Part shown: piece after piece, positions 27,306-36,633 of the stretch | How the letters are laid out: every line of letters begins with the position of its first letter | How positions within the stretch are numbered: the stretch's first letter is position 1 | Assembly: GCA_016190215.1 (NCBI GenBank) | Contig: JACPRA010000038.1 | Coordinates: 1 to 52,527, forward strand | DNA length: 52,527 bases | Source of the DNA: Candidatus Omnitrophota bacterium | Lineage (GTDB): Bacteria; Omnitrophota; Gorgyraeia; Aquiviventales; Aquiviventaceae | Reading direction: 5' to 3' | The notes under the pieces: model-generated | The model's input: the letters and a program-made list of their open reading frames with translations, nothing else | What the model was told of the DNA's origin: nothing | The model's database searches: none | Made by a program: the position numbers and the translations under genes

Positions 27306-28654
27306 CGCTTCTTCCCCGCTTTTTCTGTGTGCTGTGTGCTGTGTGCTGTCTGCTGCATCTGCCCCCGGCCAATCCCGGCGTAGCGCATGCCCGCGCGCCG
27401 CATCGCGGCCGGGTCATACAGGTTGCGCCCGTCGAAGACGACCGGCTGCCGCATCAGCGACGCCATCCGAGTAACATCCAGCTCCTTGAATTCGTTCCAC
27501 TCGGTCAGCAGCATCACCGCGTCGGCCCCCCGGGCCGCCTCATAGGCGTTCCGGCAGAACGTGACGCCGCGGCCCAGCAGCTTCTTGGCGGCAGGCATCG
27601 CCTTCGGATCGAACACCCGCACGCGGGCCCCCGCCGCGCGCAGCTTCGGCACGATGTCCAGCGCGGGGGCGTCCCGCAGGTCATCCGTGTCCGGCTTGAA
27701 CGCCAGCCCCAGGACGCCGACGGTCCGGCCCCGCAGCGGGCCGAGCAGCCGCCGCAGGCGCGCCACCGCGTACGGGCGCTGCCGCCGGTTGATCCCGGCG
27801 GCCGCCCGCAAGAGCGAGGCATCGCAGCGATGCGCCGTCGCGATCCGCGTGAACGCGGCGACGTCCTTGGAAAAGCACGAGCCGCCCCAGCCGACCCCGG
27901 CATCCAGGAACGCGCGCCCGATGCGCCGGTCCAGGCCCATGCCGTCGGCCACTTTCACCACATCCGCGCCCACGCGCTCGCACACCTGGGCGACGGCGTT
28001 GATATACGAAATCTTCAGCGCCAGAAACGAGTTCGAGGCGTGCTTGAGCAGCTCGGCGCTGCTCACGTCCGTCACGACCAGCGGCGCGTGGAAGGGCGTG
28101 TAGAGGTCCACCAGGAGCCGGCGCGCCCGCTCGCTCTCCGCCCCGATGACGATCCGGTCCGGGTGCAGGAAATCCTGAATGGCGCACCCTTCCCGCAAGA
28201 ATTCCGGGTTGGAGGCCACGTCGCAGTCCACGCCGCGCCGCACCATCTCGCGCAGGGTGCGGCGCATCCACGCGCCGGTCTGCACCGGCACGGTGCTTTT
28301 TTCCACCACCAGGCGGTACGCGCGCATGCTGCGGGCGATGCGCCGGGTGACGGTTTCCACCGCGCTGAGATCCGCCTCGCCGTTCGGCCGGGTCGGCGTG
28401 CCGACGCACACAAAGAGGAGGGTGGAGCAGTCCACCGCTTCCGGGATGGCCCGCGTCACCCGCAGGCGGCCGTGCGCCATGCCCCGCCGGACCAGCTCCT
28501 CCAATCCCGGCTCAAAAAACGGCACCCGCCCCGCGCGGAGGGCGGCCACTTTCCGGCGGTCGTCGTCCACCATCATGACCTGGTGCCCCAGATCCGCAAA
28601 ACAGGCCCCGGTCACCAGGCCCACGTGCCCTGCGCCGATAATGCCGATCTTCAT
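27302..28654 (-). CDS. UDP-glucose 6-dehydrogenase family
   Basis: MKIGIIGAGHVGLVTGACFADLGHQVMMVDDD; GWGGSCFSKD; GVLGLAFKPDTDDLRDAPALD; C-terminal tail MQQTAHSTQHTEKAGKKR encoded by heptad repeat. Confidence 0.93.
   Translation of the reverse strand: MKIGIIGAGHVGLVTGACFADLGHQVMMVDDDRRKVAALRAGRVPFFEPGLEELVRRGMAHGRLRVTRAIPEAVDCSTLLFVCVGTPTRPNGEADLSAVETVTRRIARSMRAYRLVVEKSTVPVQTGAWMRRTLREMVRRGVDCDVASNPEFLREGCAIQDFLHPDRIVIGAESERARRLLVDLYTPFHAPLVVTDVSSAELLKHASNSFLALKISYINAVAQVCERVGADVVKVADGMGLDRRIGRAFLDAGVGWGGSCFSKDVAAFTRIATAHRCDASLLRAAAGINRRQRPYAVARLRRLLGPLRGRTVGVLGLAFKPDTDDLRDAPALDIVPKLRAAGARVRVFDPKAMPAAKKLLGRGVTFCRNAYEAARGADAVMLLTEWNEFKELDVTRMASLMRQPVVFDGRNLYDPAAMRRAGMRYAGIGRGQMQQTAHSTQHTEKAGKKR
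27325..27355. repeat. CTGTGTG heptad tract inside the 3' end of the UDP-glucose dehydrogenase gene
   Basis: ctgtgtgctgtgtgctgtgtgctgtctgctg. Confidence 0.9.
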
Positions 28655-28721
28655 AGGAACACCATTGGGGGAACCTCTTAGTATAGACGACTCGCCTCGA
28701 CGCCGCAACCGAAGGAGGCGA

Positions 28722-29384
28722 TCAGGCGCGGGAAGACGGATGGAGCGCGCCGGCGGAGGCGGGCACGGGGCGCGCCGTGAGCTTGCAGGAGAAAAAGAAC
28801 GGCTCGCGCCTCAGCCAGACGGTCTCAAAATACCGGTCCAAGAGCGCAAAAAACCGCCGGTGGCTGGCCAGCCATTTCGGGTACAGCCCCGTGCGCACTT
28901 CCTCGCTCATCACGACATACCGCGAGCGCAGGGGGCCGCCGATCCACTCCGGCAGCGGCGTGCGGAACGTCAGGGCATCCATCGCCCGCCGCCAGATGGA
29001 ATTTCTCGGCTCCACGAAGCACAACAGCCCGCCCGGCCGGAGGATGCGGTGCAGCTCCTGCAGCGCCGGCGCGTAGTCCTCGATGTGATGAAACACGTTG
29101 TGCGCCAGCACGGCGTCCACCGAGCGGTCCGGGTAGCCGGTCTGCGTGATCTCCGCGCAGGTGATGGGCAGCTCCCCCCGGCGCGAGACGCAGTACGGGT
29201 CCGGCTCGATCCCCCGCACGTTGGCGTACCCCAGCGCCGCCAGGCGCCGCAGGTCGTCGCCGAACCCGCAGCCGACGTCCAGCACGGCGACATGCGTGGG
29301 CACATCGAACGCCCGCAGGTCGAATCGCGCGTAGCGGTCCAGCACGCTGCGATATCGTTCGAATTCCTTGGCGTAGTGGCTCAT
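28722..29384 (-). CDS. Class I SAM-dependent methyltransferase
   Basis: VAVLDVGCGFGDDLRRLAALGYANVRGIEPD; DAVLAHNVFHHIEDYAPALQELHRILRPGGLLCFVEP. Confidence 0.9.
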   Translation of the reverse strand: MSHYAKEFERYRSVLDRYARFDLRAFDVPTHVAVLDVGCGFGDDLRRLAALGYANVRGIEPDPYCVSRRGELPITCAEITQTGYPDRSVDAVLAHNVFHHIEDYAPALQELHRILRPGGLLCFVEPRNSIWRRAMDALTFRTPLPEWIGGPLRSRYVVMSEEVRTGLYPKWLASHRRFFALLDRYFETVWLRREPFFFSCKLTARPVPASAGALHPSSRA

Positions 29385-29404
29385 CGCGGAGGGGGGCCGG
29401 CGCG

Positions 29405-32400
29405 TTACAGCCGGGGCACGGGAGAGAACGGGCTGGACTGCGACCCCAGCTTCGGCTGGTGGTACGAGGTGGCGCTTTCAATAGGCATCTCGGGAAACGC
29501 TTTCAACCGGAAGGTCAGGAAGATTTCCTCCCCGAACTCCCGGTCCATGCGGTAGACCAGCTCCGCGATCCAGTCATGCAGGTCGCGGGTCAGGGTGTAC
29601 TGCAGCTCGCGGACGTTGTTGAAGCGCTTGGAGCCGCCGGCGACCTCCTTGAACGTCAAGCGATGGAACGTGCCGATCTGCCACTTCTCGCTCACGCGCC
29701 AGTCGAATTGCAGCACGCCCTCGGTTTTATCGTTTTGAAAATAGCGCTGGCCCAGCCCCATGTACCACTGCCCCACCGGCAGCAGCGCGACTTCCGTGGA
29801 TTGCGGCCCGACCTGGAACGCCCGCGGCGTGGGCGCCTGGATGTCGGGCGCCTTGGCGGCGTTCGCCTGCCCGAGCCCGCCGCCCACCATGATCCAGTCG
29901 AGGTTGAACTGCGTCAGGCGGTCATCGCGGGTGAGCGGGTCGAAGTGGCTCGGCACGATCCAATCCATCTCCAGCCGCGACCACGGCCAGGGGTACGCCT
30001 CCATGTCGAACCGCCAATCGCCCAGCCGTCCGCCCCGCTTGTTGCCGTGCCCCTGAAACGTGTACGGCATGGAGATGAGAAAGCGCCCCAGGTCCACGCT
30101 GTCCGTCTTGCCTGTCTTGTCTTTCCGCCGCCGCCGAGTCTGCAGCTTGTTCTCGATGCCGAAGGACAGTTGGTTCAGCTCGCCGTCGTCCACGGGAAAG
30201 CTCAGGATCTCCGACGGCACGGTGGCATCATGGACATAGCTATGGGAGAGCGACGGGCTCAGCACGTGCCGCAGCCCGTTGATGTTCAACCCGAGCCAGT
30301 TGGTCGTGACGGGGAAAATCCGGAACAGTTTGAGGCTCGCGTCCGCGCCCAGATTGACCTGGCCGCTGATGAGGTGGCGGTAGCCGTCGGGCCGCTCGGA
30401 GCCGCCTTGCTTGTCCTTGTTGTAATAGGTCTGCCGCACGCCCACTTTCGGCGTCACCAGGATCGGGCGGAACAGGTTCATCGCGTAGCTGAGCTGCTGG
30501 AACCAGCTCGCCCGGACCACGTCGGTGTCGTCGTCGGAGTGGGCGCGCTTGGTCTGAAAGTTGGACACGGTCAGCTTGGATTCGGTGAACAGGTTGGTGC
30601 CGCCGATGGGCTGCGGGCGCAGATCGAGCGTGGCGTCCGGAAAGGACTCCGTCACGGTGTCGAACCGGTTCATCCGCTTGCGGGCCACCAGGTTCAAGGC
30701 ATACTGGGGCGTGCCGGTGACCATGGAGATATACGTGTCGGGATTGTCGTCGTGGATATACTCGTCTCGGAACAGGAACTCCTGGCGGAAATCCGCGTCG
30801 CTGAATTCCTGGATGTTCGTCAGCACCGTGGTATCCGGCATCGGCTGCCACGTGTGGCGCCAGAGCGCGCGGTACCGGTGCGAATACGATCCCTTCACCC
30901 GCGAGGCCTTGGGCCGGCTGATGTTGGGCGAGTCGTTGTAATACAGCTTCAGCAAGCCCCGGCCCCAGTCGGCGGATTCCAGCCGGTGGTCCAGCCCGAA
31001 CCCCCAGAGCATGTTGCGGCGCCAGTCCATGTGCAGCGTGCCCCGCTGGCCGGAGGGCCATTCATACCGGTATCCGCCGAGGGCGTACTCCCCCCATTGC
31101 TTGTTTTTCCCCGGGATGATGAAGAAGGGCGTCTGGCGGTCCGCGATGGTGAGCCACGGCAGGTAGATGAGCGGCAGCTCTTCCACCGTGAAGGTCGCGT
31201 TGCGGCCGCGGGCGATCTTGTCATCGGTAAACACGGTGGCCTGTTGGCCCTGGAGGCGGAAATGCGGCGGCTCAAACTCGCAGGAGGTCAGGTAGCCGGA
31301 CCGCACCCGCATCACGCCTTCCGCGATGTTCTCGATCACCTCGCCGTGCTCGTACCACACGCCATCGAAGGCCGTGCCGCCGAGGAAGCGGCCCTTCTTG
31401 GTGTGATAGTTGTAGTGGATCAGCTCGCCGCGGAAGCCTTCTTTGCCCTGGCGGAAGACGACATGGCCCTGGGCGTAGATGTCCTTGGTGTCGGTGAACA
31501 CGGTCACGTCGTCGCAGGTCAGCACGCCGCCCTTGAACACCACGCGGACATGCCCCTGCGCGCGGGCGAGCTGCCGGTTGGGATCCACGTCCATGTAATC
31601 GCCGAAAATCTGCACGGCCCCGGCCGGCGCGCCGGCAGGCGCTTCCTCTTCTTCGAACGCCGGCGCCTCCGCTTCAGCAGAGGGCTGCAGCGGCTGCGCG
31701 GCCGGCACGCGGACCGGCTCCAATTCGACGGCCGAGGGAGCCGGCTCGCCGGTCTCAGACGGCGCAGCCGGAGCCGCTCCGGGCGACACCGTCCCCTCCG
31801 CCACCGGAGCGGACGGCGCAGCGGCCACCGACGGCTGCGGCGCGGCGGGGGCGGGGGTTGCGGAACCTTCCGGCGCGGGCGTCTGCTGCGCCGCGGCCAT
31901 GGCCGCGCGCTGCGCGGCTTCCTGTTGTTCCGCCTCCGCTTTGGCCGCTTCCGCTTTGGCCGTCTCCTGCGTAGCGGCAAACTTCTGCGCCGCTTCCTGC
32001 TGCGTCTGCTTGAGCTGGGCGGTCCAGCGCTCCTGGTCCCGCGTGATTTGCCGTTCAAGCGCTTTCGCTTGCGCGGTCGCCCGCTTCTGGGCCGTTTGCT
32101 CGCGCCGCAGCGTTTCTTCCAGGCCCAGCAGTTGGCCGGGCGTCAAGGCCGTCAGCCGCCCGGCGTCCTGCAGCCGCTCCTGGCAGAGTTTCCGGTAGGC
32201 GGCCGCGATCGGATGCCCCGGATCCAGCTGGAGAATGATGTCCGCTTCCTGCAGGGCTTCGCGATACGCGCCGCGGGCGACGAGCTGTTTGAGGGCTTGG
32301 ACTTGGGCGGGATCCACGGCGCGGCGGGACGACACGGCAGATGAGGCGGGCGCGCCGCCGGAGGCGGTGCCTCCAGGCGTGTCCGCCGAGCTGAACGGCT

Positions 32401-32470
32401 CGGAGAAGCTGGCCGTCAACAGCGACGCCGCCACGATGACCTTGGCGACGCGATTTCGCAGGCGCTTCAC
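29405..32470 (-). CDS. lptD: LPS-assembly protein LptD/OstA-like with long N-terminal coiled-coil and Pro/Ala-rich extension
   Basis: GDYMDVDPNRQLARAQGHVRVVFKGGVLTCDDVTVFTDTKDIYAQGHVVFRQG; SCEFEPPHFRLQGQQATVFTDDKIARGRNATFTVEELPLIYLPWLTI; likely GTG start at 32470 (VKRLRNRVAKVIVAASLL). Confidence 0.88.
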   Translation of the reverse strand: MKRLRNRVAKVIVAASLLTASFSEPFSSADTPGGTASGGAPASSAVSSRRAVDPAQVQALKQLVARGAYREALQEADIILQLDPGHPIAAAYRKLCQERLQDAGRLTALTPGQLLGLEETLRREQTAQKRATAQAKALERQITRDQERWTAQLKQTQQEAAQKFAATQETAKAEAAKAEAEQQEAAQRAAMAAAQQTPAPEGSATPAPAAPQPSVAAAPSAPVAEGTVSPGAAPAAPSETGEPAPSAVELEPVRVPAAQPLQPSAEAEAPAFEEEEAPAGAPAGAVQIFGDYMDVDPNRQLARAQGHVRVVFKGGVLTCDDVTVFTDTKDIYAQGHVVFRQGKEGFRGELIHYNYHTKKGRFLGGTAFDGVWYEHGEVIENIAEGVMRVRSGYLTSCEFEPPHFRLQGQQATVFTDDKIARGRNATFTVEELPLIYLPWLTIADRQTPFFIIPGKNKQWGEYALGGYRYEWPSGQRGTLHMDWRRNMLWGFGLDHRLESADWGRGLLKLYYNDSPNISRPKASRVKGSYSHRYRALWRHTWQPMPDTTVLTNIQEFSDADFRQEFLFRDEYIHDDNPDTYISMVTGTPQYALNLVARKRMNRFDTVTESFPDATLDLRPQPIGGTNLFTESKLTVSNFQTKRAHSDDDTDVVRASWFQQLSYAMNLFRPILVTPKVGVRQTYYNKDKQGGSERPDGYRHLISGQVNLGADASLKLFRIFPVTTNWLGLNINGLRHVLSPSLSHSYVHDATVPSEILSFPVDDGELNQLSFGIENKLQTRRRRKDKTGKTDSVDLGRFLISMPYTFQGHGNKRGGRLGDWRFDMEAYPWPWSRLEMDWIVPSHFDPLTRDDRLTQFNLDWIMVGGGLGQANAAKAPDIQAPTPRAFQVGPQSTEVALLPVGQWYMGLGQRYFQNDKTEGVLQFDWRVSEKWQIGTFHRLTFKEVAGGSKRFNNVRELQYTLTRDLHDWIAELVYRMDREFGEEIFLTFRLKAFPEMPIESATSYHQPKLGSQSSPFSPVPRL

Positions 32471-32507
32471 GAATCCCCTATGATGTTGGACGCGCAGATG
32501 ATCAAGA

Positions 32508-33221
32508 TCAACGCGAGGCGCGAATGCCGGCCTTGCCGCGCGGCGCGGCCGCGGCCGACGCTTTCCATTGCTTGGCTTCCGGCGGCAGGCGCTCCCAATC
32601 CGAGAGAAACCGCTCCAACCCGGCATCCGTCAGCGGATGCTTGACCAGCATTTCCAGCACGGCAAACGGCATCGTCGCGATGTCCGCCCCGATCTTGGCC
32701 GCCTCCGCGACGTGGATCGGGTGCCGCACGCTGGCCACCAGAATCTGCGTGGCGAACCGGTAGTTGGCATAGATGGTCTTGATGTCTTGGATGAGCAGCA
32801 TGCCGTCCTGGCTCAAGTCATCCAGCCGGCCGACGAACGGTGAGACGAAATAGGCCCCGGCCTTGGCCGCCAGCAGCGCCTGGTTGGGCGAGAAGCACAG
32901 CGTCACATTCACCCGGATGCCCTCGTGCGAGAGCTGCCGCGTGGCTTTCAGCCCTTCCTTGGTGAGCGGGCATTTCACGACGATGTGCTGATGCAGGGCG
33001 GCAAACGCCCGGCCTTCCTCGATCATGCCGGCGGCGTCCCGGCTGACGGTTTCCATGCTCACCGGGCCGTTCACCCGCTCGCAGATCTCCTTCATCAGCG
33101 GCACAAATTCCCGCCCCTCTTTCGCGACGAGCGTCGGGTTGGTCGTCACGCCGTCAATCGCGCCCCAGCTCACCGCTTCATCAATCTCTTTGAGATTCGC
33201 CGAATCCAAGAACAGCTTCAT
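32508..33221 (-). CDS. Transaldolase / fructose-6-phosphate aldolase family
   Basis: [65 protein letters not shown]. Confidence 0.95.
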   Translation of the reverse strand: MKLFLDSANLKEIDEAVSWGAIDGVTTNPTLVAKEGREFVPLMKEICERVNGPVSMETVSRDAAGMIEEGRAFAALHQHIVVKCPLTKEGLKATRQLSHEGIRVNVTLCFSPNQALLAAKAGAYFVSPFVGRLDDLSQDGMLLIQDIKTIYANYRFATQILVASVRHPIHVAEAAKIGADIATMPFAVLEMLVKHPLTDAGLERFLSDWERLPPEAKQWKASAAAAPRGKAGIRASR

Positions 33222-34189
33222 GCATGCCCTCCGCGATCTTCCTCAAGCAAATAGGTCGCCCCCACCACGCCGGCTCGCACTCCCAACTGCCCCCGCACGA
33301 TACGGGCGGTCCGGGCCGGCAGCGAAAAAGCTGACCGACGAACAGTCGCGCGTAATGCAGGCGAAAACCAGGGCCACGCATTCCCCACCCCGCCGCCGAT
33401 CACCACACACTCCGGATTCAAGAGGTTCACCAGGTTGGCCACACCGATGCCAAGCCATTCACCCACTCCAGCCCAAATGCGCCGTGCTGCAGCATCGCCG
33501 CGCGCGGCGGCTGTGCTGATCACGGCAGGCGTCAGCTCGCCGGCCTCCTCCACGCACGCGCGCAGCGTCCGATGCCCCCACCGCATCGCGGCGCGGGCCT
33601 GCCGCAGGATGGCGGCAGTGCTGACGAGTGATTCTAAACATCCACGCCGGCCGCAGCCGCATCGCGGTCCACCCGGCAGGAGCACCATATGGCCCGGCTC
33701 TCCGGCCGAGCCGGTGGCTCCGCGCACCAAATGGCCGTGGCTGATGATGCCGCCCCCAACGCCGGTGCCCAACGTCAAATAGACGCCGTGCGAGGTGCCC
33801 CGGCCCGCGCCCGCGCGCCACTCGCCCAGCGCCACGACGTTCGCGTCATTGTCAATCACGCAGCGGCACCCCAGGCGGCGCGCCATCAACTGCGCGAACG
33901 GCACGCCCTGCCATCGCCCCGGCAAGTTCACGAGCTGGTGCACGATCCCGCGGGAGCCGTCCACCAACCCCGGCAATCCGATGCCCACGCCCCGGCAGGA
34001 CCGGCGCGGCAACCCGTGGATCCCGCGAAGCTCCTCGATCGTCCGGCTCAATCCCTCCGCAAGCTTCGACGGGCTGGCATAGGACCGCGTCGGCAAGATC
34101 CGGTGCGCGAGCACCCGGCGGCCCTGGGCGGATACTACCCCCATCTTAATCTGTGTGCCGCCCACGTCAACCCCAACCATCCAGACCAT
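33218..34189 (-). CDS. ROK-family sugar kinase (glucokinase-like)
   Basis: [38 protein letters not shown]. Confidence 0.93.
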   Translation of the reverse strand: MVWMVGVDVGGTQIKMGVVSAQGRRVLAHRILPTRSYASPSKLAEGLSRTIEELRGIHGLPRRSCRGVGIGLPGLVDGSRGIVHQLVNLPGRWQGVPFAQLMARRLGCRCVIDNDANVVALGEWRAGAGRGTSHGVYLTLGTGVGGGIISHGHLVRGATGSAGEPGHMVLLPGGPRCGCGRRGCLESLVSTAAILRQARAAMRWGHRTLRACVEEAGELTPAVISTAAARGDAAARRIWAGVGEWLGIGVANLVNLLNPECVVIGGGVGNAWPWFSPALRATVRRSAFSLPARTARIVRGQLGVRAGVVGATYLLEEDRGGHA

Positions 34190-34210
34190 CGGCTTTGCGC
34201 GGTTCCGCTC

Positions 34211-35377
34211 CTATGGACAGCGATAACACGTTCGGATATTTCCCTTCACTAGACCACATTTGTAATCAGCTTGGGTCCATCCCGCCGGGCAGAGGGCGGG
34301 AATGATGCCGCTACATCCGTTGCCTCCGTACAAGACCATGACCTGACAGACCGTATCGGTCCGGTAGCACGTTCGGACGTTTCCCTCTTCCACGCCGCAT
34401 GCGTAATTCGCTTGGGTCCATTCCGCCGGGCAGGGGGCGGGAATGTTGCCGCTACATCCGCCGCCCCCGTACAGCAGCATCACCGAATCGCCTCCAGAAC
34501 CGGACGAAGCGGCCTGCCAACTCGCCAGCCCGCTGGCATCCGAGGTGAGGACTTTGTTCGCCCCCGGGCTGCCGCCGGTGATCTTGATCCGACCGGCGAT
34601 CTCCAGCCTGGCTCCGGGATTCGCCACCCCGATGCCGACATCGCCGGTTGGTGTGATCGTCAGGCGTTCAATTCCTGAACCCGTATAATTATCACTGGTG
34701 ACAAAGAATAACCCGCCGCCGACCGCCGTGTTGATTCGCGAGCCGATTTTCGAAACCGTCCGGCCTGTATTATCCATAAAGACGATATCCGCGTACGAAA
34801 AACCTGGGGCCGTGCCATCCGTGGTGGTTTGAATCGCCACGCCCCCATTGGCCGCGCCCGGCCCCGTCCCGGCCGATCTCACCTGCAGCGCATTCACCGG
34901 ACCAACCGTCCCGATGCCGACATTGCCGGTGTTGGTATTGGAGATGTTATTGCCCGTGGCGGTCCAGTACGTGCTGAATGGCTGGCCGTTCCTACGGTAC
35001 TCGGCGGCATTCACGACCCCGTTGATGTTCAGGGCGTAGCTGGCCGGATCTGCCGTCCCAATGCCGACTTGCCCCTCGCTGTTGATCACGAAGGGTGCGG
35101 CAACTCCACCGGGGGTCTCCGCCAAGAAGGTCGGATGAAAGTTGTCGCCGATCACGTAGAGCCGAGGCGGGAGGGCCAACGGGGTCGTCGTGCCGATGGT
35201 GACGTCCCCGCTGGTTCGGAGTTCCTGGTACACCCCTCGCGGTGAAGGATAGTAGGTCGTCAGGATGAGATCTTCGGCGAGGGCATAGACAACGACACCC
35301 GCCAACAATCCCCCCGCCACTCCATATGGAACCCACCGATGGTTTCGGACCGATGTTCTCATGAAGGCCTTTTCCAC
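34211..35377 (-). CDS. Putative surface/tail-fibre-like protein with VGIG(T/V)xxP repeats and duplicated Cys-rich C-terminal module
   Basis: N-terminal TM segment; repeats VTIGTTTP, VGIGTADP, VGIGTVGP, VGIGVANP; two ~45-aa Cys-rich copies at C-terminus. Confidence 0.7.
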   Translation of the reverse strand: MEKAFMRTSVRNHRWVPYGVAGGLLAGVVVYALAEDLILTTYYPSPRGVYQELRTSGDVTIGTTTPLALPPRLYVIGDNFHPTFLAETPGGVAAPFVINSEGQVGIGTADPASYALNINGVVNAAEYRRNGQPFSTYWTATGNNISNTNTGNVGIGTVGPVNALQVRSAGTGPGAANGGVAIQTTTDGTAPGFSYADIVFMDNTGRTVSKIGSRINTAVGGGLFFVTSDNYTGSGIERLTITPTGDVGIGVANPGARLEIAGRIKITGGSPGANKVLTSDASGLASWQAASSGSGGDSVMLLYGGGGCSGNIPAPCPAEWTQANYACGVEEGNVRTCYRTDTVCQVMVLYGGNGCSGIIPALCPAGWTQADYKCGLVKGNIRTCYRCP

Positions 35378-36633
35378 TGAACGACGCGGTTGCGCCCGGC
35401 GCGTTTGGCGGCATAGAGGGCGGCATCCGCATGGGCGATCAGCTCCTGCAGCGTCGCGGCGTCGTCGGGAAAACAGGCCACGCCGATGCTGATCGTCTGC
35501 CGCAACACCTCATCATACGCACGGATCGAGTGCATTTCCACCACTTCGCGCAGCCGCTCCGCCGCCCCCATCGCCCGCGGCGGGCCGCTCTCGACCAGCA
35601 GGCAGATGAACTCCTCGCCGCCATAGCGGGCCACCAGGTCCATCCCGCGGATATTCTGCCGCAGGAGCTGCGCCGTCTCGCGCAGCACCACGTCGCCCAC
35701 GAGATGGCCGTACGTGTCGTTTTTCGCCTTGAAGTGGTCCAGATCCACCATGAGGATCGCGCACGGAAGCCGGTGGTGCGCGCAGCGGCGCAACTCCTCG
35801 GCGGCGAATTCGTTGAAATACCGGCGCACGAACAGCCCGGTCAGCGAGTCGGTGACCGCCAGGGATTCCACCGCTTCATAAAACAGCACGCGCGCCACCT
35901 GCAGGGCCAGCTGATTGGCCACGATGGCCAGCGTCTCCAGGCGGTCCGCCGGCAGGTCGTCCACGACCAGCATGCCGATCACGCCCTGCTCGGCCGACAG
36001 GGGCGCCCAGGCCACCGTCGCGATATCGGAGGGCGCCGCCTCGCCGAATTCCACGGCGGCGCTCTGCCCGACTGCGGGCGCCTGCGCGGCCCGCTCGAGC
36101 ACCGATCGCTCCCACGGTTGAAGCTCGCCATGGGACCCATCCGCCACCCGCCACGCCGTAGGCGCCCCACCGCCCGCCGGAGCAACGATGAGACGCGCCC
36201 GGCGCGTCTGCAGCAGAGGCGGCACGCATTCCGCCACCGCGGCCGCCAGGTCTTCCATCCGCAGCGCCCGGCCGGCTTCTTTCGTCACGTGGTACAGTTC
36301 GGTGATCCGGGCGATCTCGGATTCCACCTGTTGCGCCGCGCCTTCCAGCTCCCGCAGCGTCCGCGACCGCTGCTGCAGCCGCCCCAGCCGGGAGGCTTCC
36401 TTCGCCTGCAGCCGGTGGATCCGGCGCTCATGGCGCTCGCGCTGGGCCCACAGCAGCCATGGGCCCAGGCCGAGCATGATCCCTTCGAACGCGCCCGCCG
36501 GCGTCCACGCCCATGGGCCGGCGCCGGCCGCCCAGACCACCAGCGTCACGCCGGTCCACCCGCCGACCATGACGCGGTTCCAGCACGCCCCGGCCGCCAT
36601 CGCCAGGACCCAGCACAGCAGCGCCCAGCTCAT
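35359..36633 (-). CDS. Membrane-associated GGDEF diguanylate cyclase
   Basis: DSLTGLFVRRYFNEF...MVDLDHFKAKNDTYGHLVGDVVLRETAQLLRQ...ARYGGEEFICLL. Confidence 0.93.
   Translation of the reverse strand: MSWALLCWVLAMAAGACWNRVMVGGWTGVTLVVWAAGAGPWAWTPAGAFEGIMLGLGPWLLWAQRERHERRIHRLQAKEASRLGRLQQRSRTLRELEGAAQQVESEIARITELYHVTKEAGRALRMEDLAAAVAECVPPLLQTRRARLIVAPAGGGAPTAWRVADGSHGELQPWERSVLERAAQAPAVGQSAAVEFGEAAPSDIATVAWAPLSAEQGVIGMLVVDDLPADRLETLAIVANQLALQVARVLFYEAVESLAVTDSLTGLFVRRYFNEFAAEELRRCAHHRLPCAILMVDLDHFKAKNDTYGHLVGDVVLRETAQLLRQNIRGMDLVARYGGEEFICLLVESGPPRAMGAAERLREVVEMHSIRAYDEVLRQTISIGVACFPDDAATLQELIAHADAALYAAKRAGRNRVVQWKRPS

Noticed and set aside
29459-32344. 961-aa plus-strand ORF
   Set aside because: Shadow ORF opposite lptD; composition (Arg/His/Leu-rich) typical of antisense frames in GC-rich coding DNA, no recognisable domain
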